Below are positions 18,335 through 27,937 of a DNA stretch of 64,000 nucleotides, one piece after another; the stretch's first letter is position 1; every line of letters begins with the position of its first letter. The stretch is from Roseibacillus persicicus (lineage in GTDB: Bacteria > Verrucomicrobiota > Verrucomicrobiia > Verrucomicrobiales > Akkermansiaceae), in assembly GCF_014651675.1 (NCBI RefSeq), contig NZ_BMXI01000017.1:83143-147142 (forward strand). Direction: 5' to 3'. A program made the position numbers and the translations under genes. Under the pieces are notes generated by a model. It saw only the letters and a program-made list of their open reading frames with translations. It made no database searches and was not told the origin of the DNA.

Positions 18335-18361
18335 AAGGAGGTGTTCCAGCCTCCTTTTTTC
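18335..18361 (+). terminator. Second hairpin after pstS, with T tract
   Basis: AAGGAGG pairs with CCTCCTT, with six T residues at the 3' side. Together with the preceding hairpin it forms a tandem terminator before pstC. Confidence 0.7.
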
Positions 18362-18465
18362 CTATCGATACGGCAGTTTTTTGAACGCAGTTCAGAGGCC
18401 GCCGGGCACTGTTTGACAGTCCGTTCTTTACAACCCGCTTTCCTGCAGACTACCTCAAGACTCCG

Positions 18466-20433
18466 ATGTCAAAAACCACCGTGAATGGTGAGGCCAAGGC
18501 CTTCCGCAAAAAGGGGGGATTCAATATCCTGGGCAAGGGCCTGCAGGATTTGATTCGCTATTTTTTCGGCGGCAATGCCATGGTTGCCATTGTCGTTCTC
18601 GTCCTGATTTCGGCCTTCTTGGCCAAAGAGGCCTTTTTCTTTTTTCCCCGCCACTTGGAGGAGCTTCGCGCCTATCGGGAGACTGGGCAGGAGTATGTGG
18701 GCTACATGGATGCCGAACTGAAGGCGCATCGTAAAATCACCTCTCAGGTCACCCAGGCTTATAATTTACAGATTAGGGAAGCTGCGGGCGATGAGCTCGC
18801 GCTCTTGGAAGTGGCCCAGGAACTCAAGGGTATCATTCGTTCCGCTGCGGAGGATGAAGGTCGCGCATTGAAGGCTGCGGAAGAGAAAGCCGGAGTCTTG
18901 GAATTCGTGGGAGGAGAAGCCCTCGAGGTTGCGCTCGCTGATGTCGCAGCGAAGAGGTCGGCTTATAATGAGGCTCTTCAAAAGGCAGGGGAGGGCGTCT
19001 TTCTCGACAATTTGGAGCGCAGTGAGGTGAAGCCTTCTGCGGAAGATTTTGCCAAAGTGAAGCGCAGTGTGGTGCGCACTCTTTCAGGCGAGGAGTCGCC
19101 TTGGTTGACTGAGCTGGAAGCGAGTATTTCGGCCAAGCAAGCTGCAGCCGCCGCCAAGTATGGTGAATTTGGTGAAGCGGTGGAGAGCCTGGTAGCAGCG
19201 CAGAGTCCATTGGAGAATCTTTGGAGCGAGTTGCGCACGATTACTGCTGAGAACCGGAGTGCGGTCGAGAAGGCCCAAACCGCTCCTCGCCGAAAGAAGG
19301 CGTTGGAAGATGGAGCACGTCTCACCGATGACCCGACCAAAAAGGCTGAGATGTTGGCGCGAGCGGCGGCCGTGGATCTATCTGCTCCCAACCCAGAGGC
19401 CATGACCGAGGCGGTCTATGCCAAGCGTGACGAGCATCAGGCGATCCGCAAGCAGTTGTTTGCGGAGACGGAGAGCCTTTTGAAAAGCATCCCGCAAAAG
19501 GTTGCCTCCAAGCAGTCGAACGAGATTCTGGATGACCTGCCCAAGGTGGCGGAAAAGTTTGAGAAGCAATTTGCTCATCTCGGGAAGCAAGCGGCTGCTT
19601 GGTCGCATCAGGACAAGATTGGCATGTGGCACTCCGTCACGACCTTTTTCCTCGGGACCGAGTGGGTGACTAATTCGAGCTGGAACGATGTCTACGGCCT
19701 CATGCCATTGTTTTCGGGTTCTTGCATGATTGCCCTCATTGCCATTTTCATCGCGGTTCCGTTCTCAGTGGCGTCTGCGATTTACGTCAACCAAATCGCC
19801 GGACCTCGCGAGCAGAATCTGATTAAGCCGACCATCGAGTTCATTCAGGCGATTCCCTCCATTGTGTTGGGCTTCTTCGGTATAGTGGTGCTAGGGGACT
19901 TTTTGCGAGACGTCAGCCAGTGGGAGGTTCTCTCGTGGATTCCCGGTTTTCCCATGCAGGAGCGTCTCAACGCGCTCAACGCCGGGTTGCTCCTGGCCTT
20001 CATGTCCATCCCAACCATTTTCACCTTGGCGGAAGACGCACTGAACAATGTCCCCAAAGCCTATCGCGACGCCTCGCTGGCCTTGGGGAGCACCCGCTTG
20101 CAGACCATTCTCAAGGTGATTGTGCCCACTGCCTTGTCTGGCATTGTCGCGGCCGTTCTTCTCGGATTTGGCCGCATTATCGGAGAGACAATGGTCGTCC
20201 TGCTGGTGGCTGGTAACAAGATCGCGATGCCCGAATTCTCGGAAGGGCTCGGCATTCTCACCCAACCCACCCACACCATGACAGGAATCATCGCGCAGGA
20301 GACCGGTGAGGTGGAGCAGGGGTCCTTGCATTGGCGGGCGCTCTTTATGGTTGGGATGGTGCTTTTCACCATCTCTCTCGTTCTCAACTCGATCGCTCAG
20401 CAGGTCCTCAAACGCTACGGAAACAAGTCATGA
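18466..20433 (+). CDS. pstC: Phosphate ABC transporter permease PstC with large periplasmic insert
   Basis: 655 residues, roughly double a classic PstC. A first TM helix (about 38-62) is followed by some 330 residues of Ala/Glu/Lys-rich helical coiled coil, then the permease core from about residue 400. The core includes [34 protein letters not shown], the cytoplasmic EAA-like loop ([19 protein letters not shown]) and a last TM near 630-645. The insert is probably periplasmic. The core forms the phosphate channel with PstA. The stop codon overlaps the pstA start (ATGA). Confidence 0.92.
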   Translation: MSKTTVNGEAKAFRKKGGFNILGKGLQDLIRYFFGGNAMVAIVVLVLISAFLAKEAFFFFPRHLEELRAYRETGQEYVGYMDAELKAHRKITSQVTQAYNLQIREAAGDELALLEVAQELKGIIRSAAEDEGRALKAAEEKAGVLEFVGGEALEVALADVAAKRSAYNEALQKAGEGVFLDNLERSEVKPSAEDFAKVKRSVVRTLSGEESPWLTELEASISAKQAAAAAKYGEFGEAVESLVAAQSPLENLWSELRTITAENRSAVEKAQTAPRRKKALEDGARLTDDPTKKAEMLARAAAVDLSAPNPEAMTEAVYAKRDEHQAIRKQLFAETESLLKSIPQKVASKQSNEILDDLPKVAEKFEKQFAHLGKQAAAWSHQDKIGMWHSVTTFFLGTEWVTNSSWNDVYGLMPLFSGSCMIALIAIFIAVPFSVASAIYVNQIAGPREQNLIKPTIEFIQAIPSIVLGFFGIVVLGDFLRDVSQWEVLSWIPGFPMQERLNALNAGLLLAFMSIPTIFTLAEDALNNVPKAYRDASLALGSTRLQTILKVIVPTALSGIVAAVLLGFGRIIGETMVVLLVAGNKIAMPEFSEGLGILTQPTHTMTGIIAQETGEVEQGSLHWRALFMVGMVLFTISLVLNSIAQQVLKRYGNKS

Positions 20434-22073
20434 CGGAAGAACCCGATACCGCCCGGAACCCGGACGCCTCCAATCCCTTTTTGGCGCACAAAAGTTCTCT
20501 CCGAAAGGTTGAGTTCTTTCAGCGGCTTGTTCTGTGGTCTTCAACCTGGTTTGTCCTCCTCATCGCGGGCATCATCTTTGGCACCATCGCGGTGCGGGGA
20601 GTGCCCGTCCTGATGAAATATGGTTCCAGCTTCCTGACCGAAAGTCCGGAAACTCTCTTCGTCTTGAAGGTAGGGGCGGGGAAGACACTGCAAGTCCCCA
20701 CGGAAGACTTTTCCCGGCTTGAGCGTTCCAATCCCCAAACTAATTTCAAGGACGTCCAAGAACTGGGAGTGGAGCGGGCACGCACTTCGTTCGTGGTTCC
20801 CGAGGGGAATTATCGTTTGAAGGTAGGCTTGGTTCGCGACTTGGAAGTTGTCACGGGAGCGAAATTCAAATTCTTGGAAAAGCACGAGAATGGCGAAGTC
20901 ACCATTGAGGTCAAAAAGAAGCAGGCCGGCGTAATGGACACTCCTGAGTTCACCTCGTTCCAAGCGGAAGCTCCCGGGGTCACTCTGCAGAACCCCAAGC
21001 CCGTTACGGTTATCGATTCCCGCATGAGCTTTGCGTTAGGGGAAAAGGCCGCCTTGGAGATGCCATCTTCGACTGCTTTTACCATCAAGAAGCTCAACCC
21101 CGAAGCGCTCAAGGATGTTCATGAGGAGACTCACTCCTATTCCGCAGGCGGGGTATTGGGACCTTTGGTAGGGACCGCTTTGTTAGTCATTATTTGCATG
21201 GTAGTGGCTTTGTTCGTGGGGGTCGCGGCCAGTGTCTATCTCTGCGAGTATGCCAAGCAGGGCTCCTTCCTTAATATTGTGCGTCTTGCCATTCTCAACC
21301 TGGCGGGGGTGCCTTCCATTGTGTTTGGTCTCTTCGGCCTGATGCTCTTTGTATTTCTCGCGCCCAAGGTCACCAATGTGGTGGCTGTAAGGGATGCGAT
21401 TCGAGTCCCTCTCTGGCCCTCCTTTTCCGAGCCCTCCGTGCGTCAACAAATCGAACGTGATATTCTCGTCGTCAAAGGGGAGCCGGTGAAGGAAGCGATT
21501 CGTCTTGCCAACTCGAGCCGCTCGAAGGCGGTCTGGAACGGTCGTTGGTATCTCAGCTTCGAGGGTTGGGGGACCTGCATGTTGGCGGGTGGTTTCACTC
21601 TCGCGGTCATGGTACTGCCGGTTATCATCACCGCATGCGAAGAATCGCTGCGAGCCGTTCCGAAAGGGTACCGGGAGGCTTCCCTTGCGCTGGGGGCCAC
21701 GAAGTGGGAATCCATTCGCACCGCAGTCCTGCCCTACGCCATGCCGGGGATCCTGACGGCCTCGGTGTTGGGGATTACGCGGGTCGCGGGTGAAACCGCG
21801 CCCATCATGTTCACCGCAGCTCTCGCAGAGCGTTCCCTCCTGCCTTGGGAGGGCATCAACCGCTCGGGGTTGGGCTGGCTCTTTGATTTTCTTTCGCAAT
21901 CGGTGCAAGCCCTGCCTTATCACATCTACACCGTCGCGGCGCGTATTCCGCAGTCGGAATACACGCGCCCGATGCAGGATGGCGCGGTGTTGGTCTTTAT
22001 GTTGTTTGTGATGTCCTTCGCCGGCCTTTCAGTATGGTTGCGGGTCCGGATGCGTAAAAAATTGAAATGGTAA
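20430..22073 (+). CDS. pstA: Phosphate ABC transporter permease PstA with periplasmic insert
   Basis: 547 residues from the ATG at 20430 overlapping the pstC stop; a start 99 bp earlier would lie inside pstC. TM1 is about residues 33-57, then about 190 residues of beta-rich, presumably periplasmic sequence. The permease core begins near residue 240 ([21 protein letters not shown]). The EAA-like loop [19 protein letters not shown] and the segment [17 protein letters not shown] identify PstA. A second insert of about 60 residues (near 320-385) interrupts the core. It pairs with PstC in the inner membrane. Confidence 0.92.
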   Translation: MTEEPDTARNPDASNPFLAHKSSLRKVEFFQRLVLWSSTWFVLLIAGIIFGTIAVRGVPVLMKYGSSFLTESPETLFVLKVGAGKTLQVPTEDFSRLERSNPQTNFKDVQELGVERARTSFVVPEGNYRLKVGLVRDLEVVTGAKFKFLEKHENGEVTIEVKKKQAGVMDTPEFTSFQAEAPGVTLQNPKPVTVIDSRMSFALGEKAALEMPSSTAFTIKKLNPEALKDVHEETHSYSAGGVLGPLVGTALLVIICMVVALFVGVAASVYLCEYAKQGSFLNIVRLAILNLAGVPSIVFGLFGLMLFVFLAPKVTNVVAVRDAIRVPLWPSFSEPSVRQQIERDILVVKGEPVKEAIRLANSSRSKAVWNGRWYLSFEGWGTCMLAGGFTLAVMVLPVIITACEESLRAVPKGYREASLALGATKWESIRTAVLPYAMPGILTASVLGITRVAGETAPIMFTAALAERSLLPWEGINRSGLGWLFDFLSQSVQALPYHIYTVAARIPQSEYTRPMQDGAVLVFMLFVMSFAGLSVWLRVRMRKKLKW

Positions 22074-22909
22074 TCGAGATGAATCAAGAAACCGCCACTT
22101 TGGGAAAAGAAACTCCGGACGAGCCGGTGATCGGTCGGATCAAGGGGAAGACCATGATCGAATGCAATGACGTCAGCTTCAGCTACGACAACGGCAAAAC
22201 CAACACCCTGGACCACATCTCCCTCGATATCCCCGAAAAACAGGTGACCGCCTTTATCGGACCGTCTGGCTGCGGTAAGTCAACCTTCCTGCGTTGCTTC
22301 AATCGCATGAACGACCTCATCGATAGCGCCAGAATTACCAGTGGGTCGATCAATATTATGGGGCAGGATATTCATGCTCCCGAGGTCGACGTGATTGAAT
22401 TGCGCAAGCAGGTGGGGATGGTCTTTCAGAAGTATAATCCCTTTCCCAAATCCATTTACGAAAACGTCTCCTATGGACCTCGCATCCAAGGCGTGCGGGA
22501 TAAAAAGGAGCTGGATGCCATCGTTGAGAGAAGCCTGAAAGGGGCGGCGCTGTGGGACGAGGTGAAGGACAGGCTGAACTCCAGCGCGTTTGGTCTCTCT
22601 GGTGGACAGCAGCAACGTCTTTGTATTGCGCGAGCGATCGCGGTGCAACCTCACGTGATCCTGATGGATGAACCCTGTTCTGCTCTGGACCCAATCGCCA
22701 CGGCCAAAGTGGAAGAGCTCATCATGGAATTACGGGAGAAATATACCATCGTGATCGTGACCCATAGTATGCAACAGGCATCCCGAATCTCGGACAACAC
22801 GGCCTTCTTCTATCTCGGTAAGCTCATTGAATACGATACCACGAAGACTCTCTTCAGCACTCCGAGCCAGAAGCAGACCGAGGACTACATCAGTGGTCGC
22901 TTCGGATAA
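22067..22909 (+). CDS. pstB: Phosphate ABC transporter ATP-binding protein
   Basis: 280 residues. Walker [10 protein letters not shown], the PstB stretch [10 protein letters not shown]-loop [18 protein letters not shown], signature [14 protein letters not shown], Walker [14 protein letters not shown] and H-loop VTHS are all present. It hydrolyses ATP to drive PstCA. The ATG at 22067 overlaps the pstA end by 7 bp; an alternative ATG at 22079 would avoid overlap. The N-terminal 25 residues before the ABC domain are longer than usual. Confidence 0.97.
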   Translation: MVIEMNQETATLGKETPDEPVIGRIKGKTMIECNDVSFSYDNGKTNTLDHISLDIPEKQVTAFIGPSGCGKSTFLRCFNRMNDLIDSARITSGSINIMGQDIHAPEVDVIELRKQVGMVFQKYNPFPKSIYENVSYGPRIQGVRDKKELDAIVERSLKGAALWDEVKDRLNSSAFGLSGGQQQRLCIARAIAVQPHVILMDEPCSALDPIATAKVEELIMELREKYTIVIVTHSMQQASRISDNTAFFYLGKLIEYDTTKTLFSTPSQKQTEDYISGRFG

Positions 22910-22993
22910 ATGGTTTCGCGGTTGGCAAGCCATGTTATAGTGAAAGCCTCGCCTGTGTATTAACCCCCTTAGATAAATTCTTTTTTTAAGCCC

Positions 22994-23629
22994 ATGCCCG
23001 GAAAACATATTTTAGCTAGCTTCGACGAAGCCCTCACCGGCTTAAAGGAAGACGTCCTGGAACTCGGAGTTCTCTGCCGATCCAATTTGAGTATTTCCAT
23101 CAATGCCTTGTTGAAGCGGGAATTGGATCAGGTGGCGCAGGTTCTCTCTGTGCAGGATGATATGATTTCGCTGGCGACTCGCATCGACGAGGATGCCATG
23201 AATCTCATCGTCCGTTTCCAGCCGGTGGCCTCGGACTTGCGCTTTGTCCTTCACTCCATGAAGGTGGCGGCCAATCTGGACAGAATCGCGAGCCATGTGG
23301 TGAAAATTGCGAAACGAACTCCCAAGATCCTGGCCATTGCCGAGGTGGTGGAGGTCAATTTGCTGGAACCTCTCTATTTGCGGGCTGACCAAGCTCTGGG
23401 CCAATCCATCGTGGCTTATAGCGACAACAATCCCGAAGCGGTGTCCGAGCTGAGTGAGGAGGATAACGAGATCGACAAGCTCTACAAAAAGGCGCGCAAG
23501 ACCTACACTTCAGCGATTGAGGATAGCCCGGAGCACTACAAGGAGCTCATTCATCTCATGTTTGTAGCGCGGTCTCTCGAGCGAATCGGCGACCACGCGG
23601 TCCATATCGCGGAGATTCTGGTCGACTAG
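22994..23629 (+). CDS. phoU: Phosphate signalling/transport accessory protein PhoU
   Basis: 211 residues, all-helical, with the two PhoU three-helix bundles: RIDEDAMNLIVRFQPVASDLRF with NLDRIASHVVKIAK in the first, and EEDNEIDKLYKKA with ARSLERIGDHAVHIAE in the second. It represses the Pho response through PstB and the sensor kinase when phosphate is plentiful (known). It completes pstSCAB-phoU, 84 bp after pstB. No phoB/phoR is adjacent in this window. Its end overlaps the convergent GDSL gene by 4 bp. Confidence 0.95.
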   Translation: MPGKHILASFDEALTGLKEDVLELGVLCRSNLSISINALLKRELDQVAQVLSVQDDMISLATRIDEDAMNLIVRFQPVASDLRFVLHSMKVAANLDRIASHVVKIAKRTPKILAIAEVVEVNLLEPLYLRADQALGQSIVAYSDNNPEAVSELSEEDNEIDKLYKKARKTYTSAIEDSPEHYKELIHLMFVARSLERIGDHAVHIAEILVD

Positions 23630-24525
23630 CGACGTCGCACGAGGAGGAACAGGCCGCTGCTGGCAATGAGGAGAACGGAGCTCGGCTCTGGAACCGCGGT
23701 CAAGGCCAGGACCTCATCTGCGATGGCCTGATGCGCGGATTCGGTGGGGTGAAATTCATCCCAGAAAAAGTATTCATCCGGGTCCGCTCCCGGGACAGAC
23801 TCCGCGGGATCCGTGAGGTTGGTGAGTCCGTAGCCGCTCGGATTGTTGAAGCGATCCAGGAACGGGGTGTTGATATCCAGCAGTTGGACGTTGGGGTCAT
23901 TCAAGTTGCTGAGCGCGGTAGCCAAGCCGGTGTTCCAAATGTCCGTCAAACTCGAGACGGCGTTGAGCGCGGCCGCATTGCCTGCAAAGTTATTGATAAT
24001 GAGGGGGGTGAGGCTCACGTCAGGAGCATTGGCCACCAGAATCCGTTCCGCACCCAGACCCTGCAAGGTATTCACGGCTTGGACCAGATTGTTCACTCCT
24101 CCGAGGATGGAGGGGAGCGCGCTGGCGGGGGCCTCGGTTGAGATCCGGGCGATGTCATTCCCGCCGAAGAAGAGAACGTAGAGCGCGTCCGGGTCGGCGG
24201 CGGCCCCTGCGAGATTCACCTCGAATTGGGAAAGCTGGTTGGGAAGACCGGTGAGAGGAATCAGTCCGCGATCAGTCTGCGCTCCACCGACGGCGTAGTT
24301 GGTGCCGCCTTCCAAGGAGGGAATCATCGGCACGCCCAGGCGCTCGTTCCAGACTGGCCCATTGGAGTAGCGGGCCGGTTGCTCAGGGATGATGGGCACG
24401 GCTTCGGAGATGAAGCGCGCATTGCCAACATCGGAGAGGCTGTCGCCGAAGACGTAAACTGCCGACAGGGCACCGAACGAGAGGGAGGAGCTAGCCAGAA
24501 GAATGAAAAGCGAACGAGCAATCAT
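23626..24525 (-). CDS. GDSL/SGNH-family lipase or esterase with PEP-CTERM sorting tag
   Basis: 299 residues: signal peptide (about 1-19), SGNH block I VYVFGDSLSDVGNAR with the nucleophile serine near residue 30, an Asn-containing block GGTNYAVGGA, block III GGNDIA, and block V FHPTESAH with the Asp/His pair. The C-terminus is a PEP-CTERM tag: VPEPSS, a hydrophobic helix and a RRR end, which marks export by exosortase. The likely job is cleaving ester bonds at the cell surface or in exopolymer; substrate unknown. It is transcribed toward phoU. Confidence 0.88.
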   Translation of the reverse strand: MIARSLFILLASSSLSFGALSAVYVFGDSLSDVGNARFISEAVPIIPEQPARYSNGPVWNERLGVPMIPSLEGGTNYAVGGAQTDRGLIPLTGLPNQLSQFEVNLAGAAADPDALYVLFFGGNDIARISTEAPASALPSILGGVNNLVQAVNTLQGLGAERILVANAPDVSLTPLIINNFAGNAAALNAVSSLTDIWNTGLATALSNLNDPNVQLLDINTPFLDRFNNPSGYGLTNLTDPAESVPGADPDEYFFWDEFHPTESAHQAIADEVLALTAVPEPSSVLLIASSGLFLLVRRR

Positions 24526-24698
24526 GGTAAGCTATCCTGTCTGCCTGAATCTCTGCTGTCAAATCGAAGCGGAATTTGTCCCAAAGAATAGTCTCCGGCC
24601 CATTACAGTAAGGAAAACCGACTTCCCGCGAGGGAGAACTTGAATATTCCGTCCCAGTCGTACACAGTCCCGCCCCCGCGTGAAGCGGTTCGAAGAAG

Positions 24699-26102
24699 AT
24701 GGCGAAAACCTTGTATCAAAAAGTTTGGGATGCTCACACCGTGGGCAAGTTGGGTGACGGACGGACTCAGTTGTTCATTGGCACCCACCTCATTCACGAG
24801 GTGACCTCTCCGCAAGCCTTTGGAATGCTCCGTGACCTCAATCTGAAGGTGAAATATCCTCAGCGGACCTTCGCAACCATCGATCACATCGTCCCGACCG
24901 AGAATCAGGACCAGCCCGCCGACCCGTTGGCCGCTGACATGATCAACGCCATTCGCTCCAACTGCGATGATTTTGGCGTGACTTACTTCGACCTCAAGTC
25001 CGGCAAACAGGGCATCGTGCACGTGGTGGGACCCGAACAGGGAATCACCCAACCGGGAACGACCATTGCCTGCGGAGACTCTCACACTGCAACTCATGGT
25101 GCCTTCGGCGCGATTGCTTTTGGAATCGGAACCACTCAGGTGCGTGACGTGCTCGCGACCCAGACTTTGGCCATGGAATCCCTCAAGGTGCGGCGCATTG
25201 AGGTCAATGGGGAGTTGCCTCCGGGGGTTTACGCCAAGGACGTCACTCTTCACATCATCAAGCTTCTCGGAGCCAAGGGTGGGATTGGGTATGCCTACGA
25301 ATACGCTGGTTCGACTTTCGACAACTTCACGATGGAGGAGCGCATGACGGTCTGCAACATGGCGATCGAAGGGGGAGCTCGCTGTGGCTATGTGAATCCG
25401 GATGAAAAAACCTTCGAGTTCCTCAAAGGCAAGCCCTACGCACCGAGTGAGGACCAATGGGACGAGGCTGTGGCCCGCTGGAAGTCCTTCGCTTCCGACC
25501 CCGATGCCGAGTATGACGACCTCGTTGTAATCGATGCTGCCGACATCGCGCCAACGGTGACATGGGGGATTTCGCCCGACCACGCTCTTTTCGTGTCTGA
25601 GAATGTTCCGGATCGCAATGGCGAGACTGCGGAAGCGCTCGATTACATGAAGCTCGAGCCAGGTTCTCCCATCAAAGGCACCAAGATTGATGTCGCCTTC
25701 ATGGGTTCCTGCACCAACGGGCGCCTTTCTGATTTTCGCGAGGCGGCCAAGTATCTTAAGGGCCGCAAGGTCGCTGCCGGGGTCAAGGCGATCGCAGTCC
25801 CTGGTTCGCAGATCACGGCAGTTCTCTGTAAGCAGGAAGGAATCGATAAGATCTTCGAAGAGGCTGGATTCGAGTGGCGGGAAGCCGGGTGCTCGATGTG
25901 CCTTGCAATGAACCCCGACAAGTTGGTCGGGGACCAGCTCTGCGCTTCTTCCAGCAACCGAAACTTTAAAGGCCGTCAGGGCTCGCCGGTAGGTCGGACG
26001 ATTTTGATGTCGCCAGTGATGGTGGCGGCAGCGGCAATCGAAGGACATGTCGCCGACGCGCGCGAGACCTTCAGCTTTCAAGAGCAGGCTGCAGTCGCTT
26101 AA
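24699..26102 (+). CDS. leuC: 3-isopropylmalate dehydratase large subunit
   Basis: 467 residues, normal for LeuC. Family motifs: [55 protein letters not shown] and [10 protein letters not shown]. These include the three cysteines that bind the 4Fe-4S cluster. It catalyses isomerisation of 2- to 3-isopropylmalate in leucine synthesis with LeuD. No leuD follows; the next gene is convergent, so the small subunit must be encoded elsewhere. Confidence 0.96.
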   Translation: MAKTLYQKVWDAHTVGKLGDGRTQLFIGTHLIHEVTSPQAFGMLRDLNLKVKYPQRTFATIDHIVPTENQDQPADPLAADMINAIRSNCDDFGVTYFDLKSGKQGIVHVVGPEQGITQPGTTIACGDSHTATHGAFGAIAFGIGTTQVRDVLATQTLAMESLKVRRIEVNGELPPGVYAKDVTLHIIKLLGAKGGIGYAYEYAGSTFDNFTMEERMTVCNMAIEGGARCGYVNPDEKTFEFLKGKPYAPSEDQWDEAVARWKSFASDPDAEYDDLVVIDAADIAPTVTWGISPDHALFVSENVPDRNGETAEALDYMKLEPGSPIKGTKIDVAFMGSCTNGRLSDFREAAKYLKGRKVAAGVKAIAVPGSQITAVLCKQEGIDKIFEEAGFEWREAGCSMCLAMNPDKLVGDQLCASSSNRNFKGRQGSPVGRTILMSPVMVAAAAIEGHVADARETFSFQEQAAVA

Positions 26103-26127
26103 GCGTCGTCAGACGGAGTTCCCGCTG

Positions 26128-26153
26128 AGGCTGCCTCCCCCCGGTGGCAGCCT
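26128..26153. terminator. Hairpin between convergent leuC and the selenoprotein gene
   Basis: AGGCTGCC pairs with GGCAGCCT. No T tract follows on either strand, so it is a weak terminator candidate. Confidence 0.4.
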
Positions 26154-26162
26154 GGGTAAGGG

Positions 26163-26648
26163 TTATTCTTTGAGGCGGAATTTCATGAGGTTGAGTGAAT
26201 CCTCGACCTCCAGTCGTCCGATGGCGCCTGTGCTGTAGACTGCGATATCAACTGTCTGGTCCGGCCTCAAAATAAAGCCGGTGGCGTGAAGGTAGCGGTC
26301 GTCGTCGTCATCGGCGAAAAAGGCTCCGGTGAGTTCGGCGAATGCCGCCGGATCGATCCCGTAGGCCACGGGATAGCTCAACCCGAGTTTGGCGATGGTC
26401 TCTTCCGCTTCTTCCTTCGTTTCCGAGGAAGCAGCGATGACGTCGATGCCCCGTTTGGAAAACTCCGCTAGGTGTTCCTGATAGTCAGCCAACTGCTGAC
26501 GACAGAATGGTCACCAGTTTCCGCGATAGAGCAAAAAGAGTGTCCAGTTGCCGGTGGGAACGGCCAAGGTGCTTCCATCGGTCAGGGTGAGAGCGAGCTC
26601 GGGGAAGGGAGCTCCGGTATCTAGCTTCTGAGTTTGGGTCTGGGGCAT
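26163..26648 (-). CDS. Probable selenoprotein: peroxiredoxin-like thiol oxidoreductase, Sec at codon 46 (TGA)
   Basis: Read from the ATG at 26648, the frame gives 161 residues with one in-frame TGA at 26513-26511. The sequence around it is LFLLYRGNW-[TGA]-PFCRQQLADY. In the AhpC/TSA-like peroxiredoxin-like family this position is the first cysteine of a WCPFC motif, so the TGA would encode selenocysteine in a UxxC redox motif (Sec46, Cys49). The N-terminal part (GAPFPELALTLTDGSTLAV) and the part after the TGA (GIDVIAASSETKEEAEETIAKLGLSYPV) both fit the family, with no frameshift. A hairpin with SECIS-like geometry begins just after the TGA. The expected role is cytoplasmic peroxide or thiol redox chemistry. 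A conventional caller would report only a 109-residue fragment starting at 26492. The alternative is a sense-to-stop mutation or sequencing error. Confidence 0.8.
26478..26513 (-). promoter_or_regulatory. Candidate bacterial SECIS element
   Basis: On the minus strand, GTCAGC (26500-26495) pairs with GCTGAC (26489-26484) around the loop AGTTG. An outer CTG/CAG pairing extends the stem. The apical loop starts 16 nt after the TGA and has G in its second position, matching the known spacing and loop rule for bacterial SECIS elements. Confidence 0.65.
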
Positions 26649-26944
26649 TGTTTTGTAGGGTTGGTTAATTGTTTGAGTTTTGACCTCTCGATTCCCGAGA
26701 GGACCAGGGGATGTCAGTGGGGTTCTTGGCTCCTCATCTGACGTAGTACCCCTCGCGTGGGAGAGCGAACTGTCAAATAACGAGTCTTTCGAGTCCCGCG
26801 GGATTTGTTTTGAGGGGGGCGAATCGAGCTTGGTTTTCGGCTGGGCCTCTTCATTTACAAGGTGAAGAAGCCAAGGGATGAGGGCAAAATTTCCAAGCTT
26901 GTCGATTGAATCGGTCTGAAATCTGCGTAGATTGGTCTATTAAT

Positions 26945-27937
26945 ATGAAGTATTTAGGGTCCCTGGCCATGCTTGGCACACTGTTCGGGTTCGGAAGTCT
27001 CTCCGTATCTGGGGCGGACCGCCATTATTTCAATGACTTGGACGCTCCTGAGTCGGTGGAGGATCTGGTCAATATCGAGACTGCCCTCAAATCGGTCCTT
27101 CCATCCACTCGCGCCGCTACGGTTTGCCTGGAATTAGGTGAGGAAAAGGGTTCTGGAAGTGGGGTGATCGTCAGTCCCGATGGATTGATTCTTACCGCAG
27201 CGCACGTGAGCGGAGGAGTGAACCGCACCATCGAGGCGGTGATGGAGGACGGCACGCGTTATCCGGTGCGGACTTTGGGCCTGATTTCAAATACCGACGC
27301 CGCGATGGCCCAAATCGAGGGGGAGGGGCCCTTTCCCTACGTGGAAGTGGATCGCGAGAATGAAACGATGTTAGGCGATTGGGTGATGGCACTGGGACAT
27401 TCCGGCGGCTTCGACCTTGAGCGCGGGGTCGTTGTTCGACTCGGTCGGGTGGTGCGGATGGCGCAAAGAACTTGGCAGACTGACGGCACCTTGATCGGAG
27501 GTGACTCGGGCGGTCCTCTCTTCGACTTGCAGGGGCGCCTGATCGGGATTCACAGCCGGGTTGGCAAGGTGAAGCTCGAGAACCTGCACGTGCCAATGAG
27601 TGATTTCGTCGAAAACTGGGATCGAATGCTGAATGAAGAGTTCGTCGGAGACGGTCCGTTTGCGACGCGTTTGCCGGGATATCTGGGAGTTCAGTTGGAG
27701 AAAGACGAGGAGTCAGGCGAAGTGTCCATCGCAGAAGTGATGGCAGACGAAGCGGCCGAGAAGGCTGGTTTGCAAAAAGGCGATATCTTGTTGAAGGTTG
27801 GCGAGGAGGGCTTCGAGGATGTCGAAGGTCTTCAAGGTCTTTTGAAGGAAAAATCAGAAGGGGATGTCATTTCGCTGACCTATCGCCGGGATGATGAGGA
27901 GCAAACTGTGGAATTGAAATTAGGTGGACGTGAGTAA
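26945..27937 (+). CDS. Secreted HtrA-like trypsin-fold serine protease with one PDZ domain
   Basis: 330 residues from the ATG at 26945, which gives a signal peptide (about 1-24). The protease domain has all three catalytic residues: His in LTAAHV, Asp in SNTDAAMAQI and Ser in GGDSGGPL. One PDZ domain (about 240-328: LGVQLEKDEE, AEKAGLQKGDILLKVG) follows. HtrA-type proteases degrade or process misfolded envelope proteins. It overlaps by 14 bp the next gene, an inactive-looking paralogue, so the two are probably made together and may form a complex. Confidence 0.87.
   Translation: MKYLGSLAMLGTLFGFGSLSVSGADRHYFNDLDAPESVEDLVNIETALKSVLPSTRAATVCLELGEEKGSGSGVIVSPDGLILTAAHVSGGVNRTIEAVMEDGTRYPVRTLGLISNTDAAMAQIEGEGPFPYVEVDRENETMLGDWVMALGHSGGFDLERGVVVRLGRVVRMAQRTWQTDGTLIGGDSGGPLFDLQGRLIGIHSRVGKVKLENLHVPMSDFVENWDRMLNEEFVGDGPFATRLPGYLGVQLEKDEESGEVSIAEVMADEAAEKAGLQKGDILLKVGEEGFEDVEGLQGLLKEKSEGDVISLTYRRDDEEQTVELKLGGRE

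Noticed and set aside
24603..26081. 492-residue open frame antisense to leuC
   Set aside because: LeuC on the plus strand is certain; the antisense frame is a by-product of its codon use and has no family features.
26163..26492. A stand-alone 109-residue protein from the TTG at 26492
   Set aside because: It would start in the middle of the thioredoxin fold, just after the active-site motif; the upstream part is in the same frame across the TGA.
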